Shown here piece after piece: positions 56,727-64,000 of a DNA stretch of 64,000 nucleotides. The stretch is from Christensenella sp. GTDB taxonomy: Bacteria; Bacillota; Clostridia; Christensenellales; CAG-917. The DNA lies in contig CP091723.1 in the NCBI GenBank assembly GCA_022009775.1, forward strand, positions 186,001-250,000. The letters run 5' to 3'. Made by a program: the position numbers and the translations under genes. The notes below the pieces were generated by a model. It saw only the letters and a list, made by a program, of their open reading frames with translations. It made no database searches and was not told where the DNA came from. The stretch's first letter is position 1; each line of letters starts with the position of its first letter.

Positions 56727-57112
56727 ATTGCGGAAACAAGAGCCGACACCACGTCGATAAGCGACGTAACGATTGATATACTCATAAGAAAAATCACTAT
56801 TTTGCCGCCAAACTGCAACTTTTGCGCAATAGACGGACACCCGGCGTCGCTTGCCAGCGACGAAGAATACTCGGTGAGATAGCCTATGCCTATGATTTTA
56901 AGCACCGCTGAGAAAACGGCGTCGTCTATTCCGCTCTTTTCGACTATACCGTCAAATGCGATGACGACGTCGCGAAGCGCGGACAACATGGTGATGACCA
57001 TAACGACTCCCGTCGCTATGGTTGCAAACACCGCAAATTCAGGCTTTGCGGATTTAAGAAGCGTGATGACAATCACGCCTATCACTGCTATCCCTATGAG
57101 TTTGAATATCAT
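56723..57112 (-). CDS. spoIIIAD: Stage III sporulation protein AD
   Basis: 129-residue membrane protein: FKLIGIAVIGVIVITLLKSA, PEFAVFATIATGVVMVITML and ISIVTSLIDVVSALVSAI. Resembles SpoIIIAC with an extended C-terminus, as known for this pair. Two bases after spoIIIAC. Confidence 0.92.
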   Translation of the reverse strand: MIFKLIGIAVIGVIVITLLKSAKPEFAVFATIATGVVMVITMLSALRDVVIAFDGIVEKSGIDDAVFSAVLKIIGIGYLTEYSSSLASDAGCPSIAQKLQFGGKIVIFLMSISIVTSLIDVVSALVSAI

Positions 57113-57114
57113 GA

Positions 57115-57312
57115 CTAGTACAGCGACAAAATCGAGCGCAACGTGTCAAACAAGCCGCCAAGCATATCTATCACGAGCACCGCAACGATGATAAGCCCCG
57201 CAAGCGTGGCAAACGTGGCAATTTCGTCTCGGTCGGTCTTTTTGAGTATCACGCACACGATTGCCGTCAACAACCCCACTCCTGCAATTTTCAAAATTAT
57301 ATTTACGTCCAT
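57115..57312 (-). CDS. spoIIIAC: Stage III sporulation protein AC
   Basis: 65-residue protein of two membrane helices (LKIAGVGLLTAIVCVILKKT, EIATFATLAGLIIVAVLVID), normal for SpoIIIAC. Confidence 0.92.
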   Translation of the reverse strand: MDVNIILKIAGVGLLTAIVCVILKKTDRDEIATFATLAGLIIVAVLVIDMLGGLFDTLRSILSLY

Positions 57313-57320
57313 ATCTCACC

Positions 57321-57826
57321 TTATGCCAGTATCAAAAGCACCGCAAGTCCAAGCAATACGCACAACTTGAAGTACGTTCCGCCAAGTCTTTTGTTCTCGT
57401 CTTCGCATTTCGTTTTTGCTTGCTCGAACCGCTTCGCATAATACGCCGCATGAGCAAGTTGCTCGTCAAGCATGGTCTTTCCCATTCCGTCGAAGAAATC
57501 GAACAACTCTTTTTTTCTTCGGTTTTGAGAAGCGGAATTGCGTTTTTCTCAAATACGGCAATTCTCGTCTCTCCATTTTTCGCGCTTGTCTGCCACGCAC
57601 GAAGCGCAGTCTCGAACTCTCCTTTTCTTCCCTGCAAAAACTTTTGTATTATCTCGGGCACGGGCGTTTTTCGCATGGAAAGCTCGGTCGTAAGCACGCC
57701 TACGAAATCGCTTGCAGATTTGAAAAACTCGACTCTTTTTGCATACCTTCTTTTTATCAACACGCCTATATACGACAAACAAAGTGCAATAAGTCCGCCT
57801 GCAATGAGCCGCAATACGTCGCTCAT
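57321..57826 (-). CDS. spoIIIAB: Stage III sporulation protein AB (one frameshift)
   Basis: About 168 residues, resembling type II/IV secretion GspF-like proteins. N-terminal helix (LRLIAGGLIALCLSYIGVLI), RRYAKRVEFFKSASDFVGVL, a helical bundle, and a C-terminal helix (YFKLCVLLGLAVLLILA). The break is at the T7 run 57510-57516; one added base joins KTEEKK to ELFDFFDGMGKTMLDEQL. Its start overlaps the spoIIIAA stop by 4 bp. Confidence 0.92.
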
Positions 57827-58668
57827 AGTCGCACCTTTTCAACGATTTTGCCAATAGGACTTTTTGACAGCGACACCGCAAAATCGAACGCTTCCGCAAG
57901 CGGAGAAAAGCGGGAATCTGACAAAACTTTTTCAACGCTTTCACCGTGCACGGACGCAAACACCCTGACGCCGCAGCGCACCACGTCGCATATCGCCGCA
58001 ACTTCGTTTGGAGAAAACAACTCGTCGGTTACTATAACGTCCGGATTCATCGCCCTTATGCAGTTTTCATACGCAACGACTTTCGGCACTCCGCTCACAA
58101 TTTCGCAATCCCCGACGTCAAGATTTGCCGCGCCGTGAGATACGGCGCAAAGTTCGTATCTCTCGTCGATAATCACGACGTTTTTGTCTTTTGACGCAAG
58201 CCTTGCAAGCTCTCTGAGCATCGTGGTCTTGCCCGCTCCCGTAGGTGAAATCACAAGCGTTGACAATACGCCTTCGCTCATCACTTCACCGACGATTTCG
58301 TCTGCAACGTGCTTTATTTGATGCGGTATACGCACGACAAGATAAGACACGTTTTTCATTGCAAGCAATTTTCCGCCGTCGGATACGCCTTCACCGCCGA
58401 TGCCTATACGATACGAGCCGAACGGAATATATCCCTTTTTCATCTCGTCTGATGCGGAATAAACCGACATATTCGTTGCTCGCATAAGCACGTCGTCGAT
58501 GTCCTTTTGCGACACGACATACGGCGAGCCGTACGCTTTTGCGACCTTTCTCTCCCCTTTAACAGTGCAATATGTCAAAGGCCGAGAAATACGCATACGA
58601 ATTTCGGTGAGATTGTTCTCGTCTCCGACCGCACGCGCAATATTCGCCCCAACCAAATTTTCAAGCAT
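57823..58668 (-). CDS. spoIIIAA: Stage III sporulation protein AA, ATPase
   Basis: 281-residue secretion-type ATPase: TLVISPTGAGKTTMLRELAR (Walker A), VVIIDERYELCAV (Walker B region), GVPKVVAYENCIRAMNPDVI and VIVTDELFSPNEVAAI. Energises the SpoIIIA channel from the mother cell. First gene of the operon; in known species transcribed by SigE, but I could not assign its promoter. Confidence 0.94.
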   Translation of the reverse strand: MLENLVGANIARAVGDENNLTEIRMRISRPLTYCTVKGERKVAKAYGSPYVVSQKDIDDVLMRATNMSVYSASDEMKKGYIPFGSYRIGIGGEGVSDGGKLLAMKNVSYLVVRIPHQIKHVADEIVGEVMSEGVLSTLVISPTGAGKTTMLRELARLASKDKNVVIIDERYELCAVSHGAANLDVGDCEIVSGVPKVVAYENCIRAMNPDVIVTDELFSPNEVAAICDVVRCGVRVFASVHGESVEKVLSDSRFSPLAEAFDFAVSLSKSPIGKIVEKVRL

Positions 58669-58730
58669 ACAAAAATATATGACTTAAAAAGACTTACTTG
58701 CACCACCGCAAAATAAGACATTTTTCGCAT

Positions 58731-58753
58731 AAAAAAAGAGCGTCTCCGCTCTT
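58731..58753 (-). terminator. Terminator between efp and spoIIIAA
   Basis: On the minus strand AAGAGCGGAGACGCTCTT is followed by TTTTT. It separates any transcript from efp through the repeat region from the spoIIIA operon. Confidence 0.8.
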
Positions 58754-58791
58754 GATTTCGATTTTATATAAAAATAATTTTCCGTCGTGTA

Positions 58792-59076
58792 TTTTAATGC
58801 AACATTACCCCTTCCCTTCGGGCTTTCCCCTACTTCTCGAAGATAGTGCTTTCTCTTTTTAGCTATACATCGCTCGAAGATGGGAAGTCGGCACTCGCAT
58901 AGACAAGTATCGTCCTCTTGTTATGCCACCACGCTTTGTGCGCCAGGCAGTAGCTAACAACACGGCGCAGTCGCTCGTACAACCGTCAAGCTCGGCGCTT
59001 ATTTGCTCGCCGCCGTTGCGGCTCGTGTTCCGTCTTCAAAGTCGCACAGTCCGTTAATAAGTACGCTCCGAATAAG
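58792..59076 (-). repeat. F2 repeat, copy e (divergent)
   Basis: F2 copy whose basal part is conserved (GCATA/TATGC, GCGCC/GGCGC and GCCGCCGTTGCGGC stems, GCATTAAAA end), while the apical part is replaced by a different hairpin (TCTTCGAG/CTCGAAGA). It lies upstream of spoIIIAA in the same relative orientation as copies b, c and d, but a terminator lies between them. Confidence 0.6.
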
Positions 59077-59083
59077 TTTTCAT

Positions 59084-59528
59084 TTCAGGTGTGGGTGTCC
59101 CGCCCAATTAAAACACCAAGCCGACAATCTTGCGAAATTGCGGTAGGGGTTTTTATCCGTGACTGAACTAATAGCAAAGATTTTCGGCGCGGTTAGCAGA
59201 ACAAAAGCCTAATGCAGCTCTCGGTGTTGCTTGCAAGCAAGCGATGCCGTTGCCGCCATGACGGCTTTTGTTCGGATGAAGAGCGAGAAAAAGCTCTTGC
59301 AGGGCAACCACTAAATTTTTTTATATAAGTCAAGAGTCTGAAACAGATGAAGAACAAGGAAAAGTTATTCGCTGTTTCAGAGTATTTGAGCTCGAAGTTT
59401 AGATAAAGAACTGTTATCTCGCGTATAAAACGGATGAAGAGCGCGAAAAAAGCCCTTGCAGGGCAACCCTAACGTACTAATCGTACGTGAGTTGTAATGC
59501 AAGGGCTTTGACAAAGCTATTCGCCGTT
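59084..59528. repeat. F1 repeat, copy C, at the 3' end of efp
   Basis: Longest F1 copy, with nested modules: the AAGCCGACAATCTT stem, the GAACAAAAGCC stem, a short module with arms CTGAAACAG/CTGTTTCAG, and a final module whose arms CTCGCGTATAAAACGG and CCGTTTTATACGCGAG include the last codons and stop of efp. Inside is GCCCTTGCA/TGCAAGGGC around ACGTAC/GTACGT, followed on the minus strand by TTTTTT, a good intrinsic terminator for efp. No gene in 58669-59528. Confidence 0.7.
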
Positions 59529-60092
59529 TTATACGCGAGACATGTATTCGCCGGTGCGAGTATCAATACGTATAGTATCACCCTCGTTGACAAACATAGG
59601 AACTTGAAGTTCATAGCCTGTTTCGACGGTTGCGGGTTTGGTTGCATTGGTGGCGGTGTTGCCTGCAACTGCGGGTTCGCAAACGGTGATGAGAAGTTCG
59701 ACAAAGTTTGGCGGTTCAACGGAGAACGGTGCGCCTTGGAAGAACTTCATGGTGACGTTCATGTTCTCTTTGACAAAGTTGAGTGCGTCTTCCACTTGGC
59801 TGTGGTTGAGCGGAATTTGTTCGTAAGTGTCTGCGTCCATGAAATAATAGAATTCTCCGTCGTTGTAGAGATATTCCATCGTCTTGGTCTCGATGTGAGC
59901 AAGTTCAAATTTTTCGGTGGGGTTGAACGTTTGTTCAAGCACTGCGCCGGTGACGACGTTTTTCATCTTCATACGGACGAAAGCTGCGCCCTTGCCCGGT
60001 TTGACGTGCAAGAAATCGACGACGGTCATAATCTTGTTGTCATAAAGGAAAGTTACGCCCTTTCTCAAATCGCCTGCCATAATTTGTGCCAT
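59529..60092 (-). CDS. efp: Elongation factor P
   Basis: 187 residues in three beta-barrel domains: AQIMAGDLRKGVTFLYDNKI, HVKPGKGAAFVRMKMKNVVT (conserved KPGKG loop with the modifiable Lys position), MEYLYNDGEFYYFMDADTYE, and the C-terminal KPATVETGYELQVPMFVNEG, DTIRIDTRTGEYMSRV. Relieves stalling at polyproline. Its stop codon lies within an F1 arm. Confidence 0.96.
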   Translation of the reverse strand: MAQIMAGDLRKGVTFLYDNKIMTVVDFLHVKPGKGAAFVRMKMKNVVTGAVLEQTFNPTEKFELAHIETKTMEYLYNDGEFYYFMDADTYEQIPLNHSQVEDALNFVKENMNVTMKFFQGAPFSVEPPNFVELLITVCEPAVAGNTATNATKPATVETGYELQVPMFVNEGDTIRIDTRTGEYMSRV

Positions 60093-60222
60093 AGTTGTAT
60101 TCTCCTAAATATGTTTTCTTGATTTAAGATGCTTTTTAATCATTTTAGCACCTTATATCGCATATTGCAAGTTTTCGCTTTTATTTTGCCTTGCAATATG
60201 CGGATTTGTCATTGGTTTTCGC

Positions 60223-61839
60223 TTATTTGGCGTATTCTACGCTGCGCACTTCCCTGATGACGTTGACTTTGATTTGTCCGGGGTACTCGAGTTCGTTTTC
60301 GAGTTTCTGTGCAATCTCTTTTGCAAGGAAAACCGTGCTTGCGTCGTTGACTTGTTCGGGCTTGACCATAACTCTGATTTCTCTGCCCGCTTGCACTGCA
60401 AACGTTTGTTCGACGCCGTCAAAGGATTTTGCGATATCTTCGAGTTTTTCGATACGTTTGACGTAAGTTTCGACGGATTCGCGTCTTGCACCGGGTCTTG
60501 CACTTGAAATTGCGTCCGCCGCCTGAACGAGCACCGCCGAGATTGTTTGCGGTTCGATGTCATTGTGGTGCGCCGCGATTGCGTGAATGACTTCGGGGCT
60601 TTCCTTATACTTCTTTGCGATGTCTACGCCGAGTTGAATGTGCGTGCCTTCGAGTTCGTGGTCGACGGCTTTGCCGATGTCGTGCAACAAACCTGCTCTT
60701 CTTGCAACTCTTGGGTCTACGCCGAGTTCTGCCGCCATGACAGACGCAAGAGACGCGACTTCGATTGAGTGTTTAAGCACGTTTTGTCCGTAACTTGTGC
60801 GGTATTTGAGTCTGCCGAGAATCTTGATGATTTCGGGGTGCAAGCCATGAACGCCCACTTCAAACGCCGCTTCTTCGCCTGCTTCTTTGATGCCTGCTTC
60901 GACTTCTTTTCTCACCTTGTCGACCATCTCTTCGATGCGTGCGGGGTGAATACGTCCGTCGGTGATAAGTTTTTCAAGCGTAAGTCTTGCGACTTCTCTT
61001 CTTACGGGATCGAAACTTGAGAGAGTGATGACGTCGGGCGTGTCGTCGATGATAAGGTCGACGCCGGTTGCAGATTCCAGCGCACGGATGTTTCTGCCCA
61101 TGCGGCCGATGATTCTGCCCTTCATCTCGTCGTTGGGAAGAGCGACGACTGAAACGGTGTTTTCGGTTGCGTGATCAGCCGCGCAACGTTGAATCGCTTG
61201 AGATATGATGTTTTGCGCTTCCTTCACCGCATTGTCTTTTGCTTCTGCGATGAGATTCTTTGCGTCTTGTGCGGCACTCTTTTTCACACCGTCAAGCAAT
61301 GCTTCTTTGAGTTCCTGCGATGCTTCTTCCTTGGTCATGCCCGCAACTCTTTCGAGTTCCTTTTGCATCTTTTCTTGCGAATTGTTGAGTTCCGCTTCGA
61401 TGCCTTTGAGGCGTTCCTTGGTTTCTTCGATTTGTTTTTGAGATTTTTCGACGTCGTCGAGTTTCTTGTCAAGAGTTGCGTCCTTTTTGTCGAGAACGTC
61501 TTCTTTCTTGTCAAGTGCCGCTTCCTTTTGTGCCAAGCGGTTTTCGGTGCGTTGCCAATCCTGTTTGCGCTCTTTTGTCTCGTTTTCAAACTCGACGCGC
61601 ATTTTGTTCATAGTTTCTTTTGCTTCGAGCAAGCCGTCTTTGCGAATGGTCTTCGCTTCGAGATTGGCTTCTTCGACTATTCTTGCCGCTTCGCGCTTCG
61701 CGTTGCCGATTTTGTTTTGAGAATAGAGTCTGTAAACAAGCCAGCCGACGAGTGCGCCCACGATGAGAGCGACTGCCGCAGCGATACCTGCCGCACCACC
61801 CATCGAAATGGCAAGCAATGAATTAAAATTGCCGGTCAT
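60223..61839 (-). CDS. rny: Ribonuclease Y
   Basis: 538 residues. N-terminal membrane helix (IAAAVALIVGALVGWLVYRL), long coiled coil (residues about 40-200), KH domain (MKGRIIGRMGRNIRALESAT) and HD domain (GLLHDIGKAVDHELEGTHIQ, EVIHAIAAHHNDIEP). Membrane-bound endonuclease starting mRNA decay. 61840-62029 upstream is AT-rich; I see no gene there. Confidence 0.96.
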   Translation of the reverse strand: MTGNFNSLLAISMGGAAGIAAAVALIVGALVGWLVYRLYSQNKIGNAKREAARIVEEANLEAKTIRKDGLLEAKETMNKMRVEFENETKERKQDWQRTENRLAQKEAALDKKEDVLDKKDATLDKKLDDVEKSQKQIEETKERLKGIEAELNNSQEKMQKELERVAGMTKEEASQELKEALLDGVKKSAAQDAKNLIAEAKDNAVKEAQNIISQAIQRCAADHATENTVSVVALPNDEMKGRIIGRMGRNIRALESATGVDLIIDDTPDVITLSSFDPVRREVARLTLEKLITDGRIHPARIEEMVDKVRKEVEAGIKEAGEEAAFEVGVHGLHPEIIKILGRLKYRTSYGQNVLKHSIEVASLASVMAAELGVDPRVARRAGLLHDIGKAVDHELEGTHIQLGVDIAKKYKESPEVIHAIAAHHNDIEPQTISAVLVQAADAISSARPGARRESVETYVKRIEKLEDIAKSFDGVEQTFAVQAGREIRVMVKPEQVNDASTVFLAKEIAQKLENELEYPGQIKVNVIREVRSVEYAK

Positions 61840-62027
61840 AGTGGACCTCCATATATATAATCAAAACCACAAATGAAAGCAAAAATACGGCGTATCAAAA
61901 TATCCGTCGGGCAAAATCGCGCCCATGCGAAATCTATTGAACTTTATCTATACCAAACATTGTTTCCAATATATAGTTTTGTCGATATAAAGTATATACT
62001 ATTTATAGCGTTTCGTCAACGGGGGCG

Positions 62028-62078
62028 GTAAAAAAAATCGCCTTTCGCAATGCAAAAAGCGATATTTTTTTAATTTTT
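62028..62078 (-). terminator. Terminator after recA
   Basis: On the minus strand ATATCGCTTTTTGC, loop, GCGAAAGGCGAT, then eight T. It lies about 35 bp after the recA stop and closes that single-gene unit. Confidence 0.75.
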
Positions 62079-62109
62079 TGCAAAATTGACACTTAATCTT
62101 GAAAATACG

Positions 62110-63120
62110 TCAGTTCATCTCGTATTTTTCGCGGATTTTCGCGTCGATTTCTTCAAACACTTCGGGGTGAGCCTTCAAGAAATCCATTGTCTTGTCTCTG
62201 CCCTGTCCGATCTTTTCATCGTTGTAACTGAACCAACTTCCGCTCTTTTGAATGAAGCCGTTTTCAACCGCAAGATCGAGCACACATCCCATGTTGGAAA
62301 TGCCAGTGCCGTACATAATGTCGAATTCCGCAACTTTGAACGGCGGTGCGACTTTGTTCTTGACTATTTTTGCTTTGACGTGGTTGCCCACGATGTCGCT
62401 GCCGTCTTTGATTGTGTCTGCCTTGCGCACTTCGATACGCACGGAAGAATAGAATTTAAGTGCTTTGCCGCCCGTCGTGGTCTCGGGATTGCCGTACATA
62501 ACGCCGATCTTTTCACGCAATTGGTTGATGAAAATGAGCGTACATTTGCTCTTGGAAGTCGCCGCCGTGATCTTGCGAAGTGCCTGCGACATAAGACGAG
62601 CTTGCATACCAACGTGACTGTCCCCCATATCACCGTCGAGTTCCGCTTGCGGAGTGAGCGCGGCAACGGAGTCGATGACAATGATGTCGATTGCGCCGCT
62701 TCTGACGAGCGTTTCTACGATTTCGAGTGCTTGTTCACCGCTGTCGGGCTGTGAAATGTAAAGGTCGTCGAGATTTACGCCGAGTTTTGACGCGTAAATG
62801 GGGTCGAGTGCGTGTTCTGCGTCAACGTACGCCGCAGTGCCGCCCTTCTTTTGCACTTCCGCCACGCAGTGAAGCGCGACCGTCGTTTTGCCCGAAGATT
62901 CGGGACCGTATATTTCGATGATTCTTCCTTGCGGAATTCCGCCGATGCCGAGTGCCACGTCGAGCGTCAAACAACCCGTCGAAATCGCTTCGACTTTGGG
63001 AATTTCGGTCTCGCCGAGACGCATAACCGCACCTTTGCCGAAATCTTTCTCGATTTTGGCAAGAGCAAGTTGCAAATTGTGCGCTCTATCGGTGGATTTG
63101 TCTTGAACTTTGTCTGCCAT
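62110..63120 (-). CDS. recA: Recombinase RecA
   Basis: 336 residues: IEKDFGKGAVMRLGE, Walker A YGPESSGKTTVALH, VIDSVAALTPQAELDGDMGD (Walker B and L1), INQLREKIGVMYGNPETTTG (L2). RBS AAAGGAGAAACACT. I found no clear GAAC-N4-GTTC LexA box in the 100 bp upstream. Confidence 0.97.
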   Translation of the reverse strand: MADKVQDKSTDRAHNLQLALAKIEKDFGKGAVMRLGETEIPKVEAISTGCLTLDVALGIGGIPQGRIIEIYGPESSGKTTVALHCVAEVQKKGGTAAYVDAEHALDPIYASKLGVNLDDLYISQPDSGEQALEIVETLVRSGAIDIIVIDSVAALTPQAELDGDMGDSHVGMQARLMSQALRKITAATSKSKCTLIFINQLREKIGVMYGNPETTTGGKALKFYSSVRIEVRKADTIKDGSDIVGNHVKAKIVKNKVAPPFKVAEFDIMYGTGISNMGCVLDLAVENGFIQKSGSWFSYNDEKIGQGRDKTMDFLKAHPEVFEEIDAKIREKYEMN

Positions 63121-63223
63121 AGTGTTTCTCCTTTATATCCGTTCGCCCGTCGGGCGATCCCTTTTTTCAAGTTTATTATATAACGTTCTATGTCCCGAAA
63201 TCGGTACATTGACGCGTTTTTCT

Positions 63224-63925
63224 TTACAGTCTCAGAATGTCGCCTTTCAAATACCTTATCAGATAAAACAACGCAACGTTTGAAGTGGCTTTTCTTATCT
63301 CGTTGCGACTGCCCGAAAACTTCCTTTCAAACACGGTTATGAAGTCTCCGCCGCCGACTGCTATATACACAAGTCCGACGGGTTTTCCTTCGTCTCCTGC
63401 AGGGCCTGCAAGCCCTGTGGTCGCAAGCGCAATGTCAACGGGTCTTCTGCAAAGACCTTTCACCATTGCGTACGCAGTTTCTCTCGACACCGCGCCGTAT
63501 TCTCCGAGCACCGCTTTCGGCACTCCGAGTCTGTCCATTTTAGAGCCACGATTGTAGCATACGATACCTTCGTAAAAGTTTGCGCTTATGCCGGGTATCG
63601 CCGTAAGTCTTGAACAGATTTCGCCGCCCGTGAGACTTTCGGCAACCGCCAGCGTGCGATTGTTCATTTTGAGAAGTTTAGCCGCAATATCTTCGAGAAC
63701 GCCGTCGACTGCCGAGTATACTTCTTCTTCAAAGGCATTGTAAACTCTGCTCTTCACCATTTCGAACGTGGTTCTGTCCCCCGTCGATTTCATGGTTATA
63801 GCGGCATCGAGACAATCTTCTTTCACGGAAAAATCAACGCCGAAACTGTCGAACTTTTTAAGTCTTTCCGCAATCTCTTCGCCGCTTAATCCGCATATTT
63901 TGATAGTCTCGCAACAGTTTGCCAT
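63224..63925 (-). CDS. cinA: CinA-like protein lacking the N-terminal MoCF domain
   Basis: 233 residues from ATG 63925. The first 85 residues resemble the middle KH-type domain of CinA (TIKICGLSGEEIAERLKKFD). The rest is the PncC-type nicotinamide-nucleotide amidase domain: TLAVAESLTGGEICSRLTAI, GIVCYNRGSKMDRLGV, ALATTGLAGPAGDEGKPVGL. The usual molybdopterin-binding-like domain of about 170 residues is absent; no matching sequence lies upstream to the window end. It precedes recA on the same strand, as in many Firmicutes (cinA-recA-rny). Confidence 0.82.
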   Translation of the reverse strand: MANCCETIKICGLSGEEIAERLKKFDSFGVDFSVKEDCLDAAITMKSTGDRTTFEMVKSRVYNAFEEEVYSAVDGVLEDIAAKLLKMNNRTLAVAESLTGGEICSRLTAIPGISANFYEGIVCYNRGSKMDRLGVPKAVLGEYGAVSRETAYAMVKGLCRRPVDIALATTGLAGPAGDEGKPVGLVYIAVGGGDFITVFERKFSGSRNEIRKATSNVALFYLIRYLKGDILRL

Positions 63926-64000
63926 ATTACGCCTTAATTTCGTTTTTCGATATTCTAACGCACTCAACCGTCAAATCAACGTCAAGCGCATATCATAAAA

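Noticed and set aside
1890..57826. Programmed ribosomal frameshifting as the cause of the many frame breaks
   Set aside because: Breaks occur in unrelated genes, need both +1 and -1 corrections and lack a common slippery site with downstream structure. Homopolymer sequencing errors explain them better.
63121..63223. LexA/SOS box upstream of recA
   Set aside because: No convincing GAAC-N4-GTTC palindrome; only a small GCCCG/CGGGC hairpin and an AT-rich -10-like TATAAT were seen.

Overview
The window looks like a chromosomal segment of a spore-forming Bacillota of class Clostridia, probably an uncultured gut-type lineage. The evidence is a complete spoIIIA operon (spoIIIAA to spoIIIAH), an NfnAB transhydrogenase, the Firmicutes-type order comM-dprA-topA-trmFO-hslV-hslU, and SipW-type signal peptidases with SipW-dependent surface proteins. 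Most genes lie on the minus strand. No rRNA, CRISPR array, prophage or transposase was seen.

Layout. 0.3-9.5 kb: an SSB-like protein, a PdaB-like deacetylase, ddl and murF, an alpha/beta hydrolase, rimI-tsaB, and an unusual RibU-TsaE fusion behind an FMN riboswitch. 9.6-14.4 kb: rsfS, a nadD-yqeK fusion, two small membrane proteins and obg. 14.5-21.5 kb: nfnAB, nth, a DUF3343 protein divergent from a cysteine-desulfurase-like enzyme, and a subtilisin-like protease with two small partners. 21.5-33 kb: glyA, trx, an RseC-like protein, hisS, hslUV, trmFO, topA, dprA and comM. 33.2-49.5 kb: an accessory island, described below. 49.8-50.6 kb: tRNA-Leu, two tRNA-Cys and tRNA-Gly. 50.7-53.8 kb: ispA, xseAB, nusB and a Gls24 protein. 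53.9-58.7 kb: the spoIIIA operon. 59.5-64 kb: efp, rny, recA and a CinA C-terminal protein.

The island is the most unusual part. It encodes two SipW-like ER-type signal peptidases, two SipW-dependent (TasA-like) secreted proteins with the same signal peptide but different bodies, a third membrane-anchored relative, and a membrane-anchored McrB-like AAA+ ATPase. It also holds a long DUF2357-like protein with an acidic repeat tail instead of a nuclease, and a degenerate EAL-domain protein with C-terminal W/DG/YFD repeats. The two TasA-like genes face each other and their 5' ends lie in near-identical inverted repeats of about 505 bp, around an AT-rich cassette that carries a HEPN/MNT toxin-antitoxin-like pair. 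This layout could allow inversion that swaps the expressed surface protein. A structured repeat of about 300 nt (here F2) precedes each of the three surface-protein genes and shows compensatory base changes. A second family (here F1) sits at the 3' ends of five genes and forms terminator-like hairpins.

Caution: at least 20 one-base frameshifts, nearly all in homopolymers, break otherwise intact genes. They look like uncorrected long-read indels, so I give whole-gene coordinates and mark each break.
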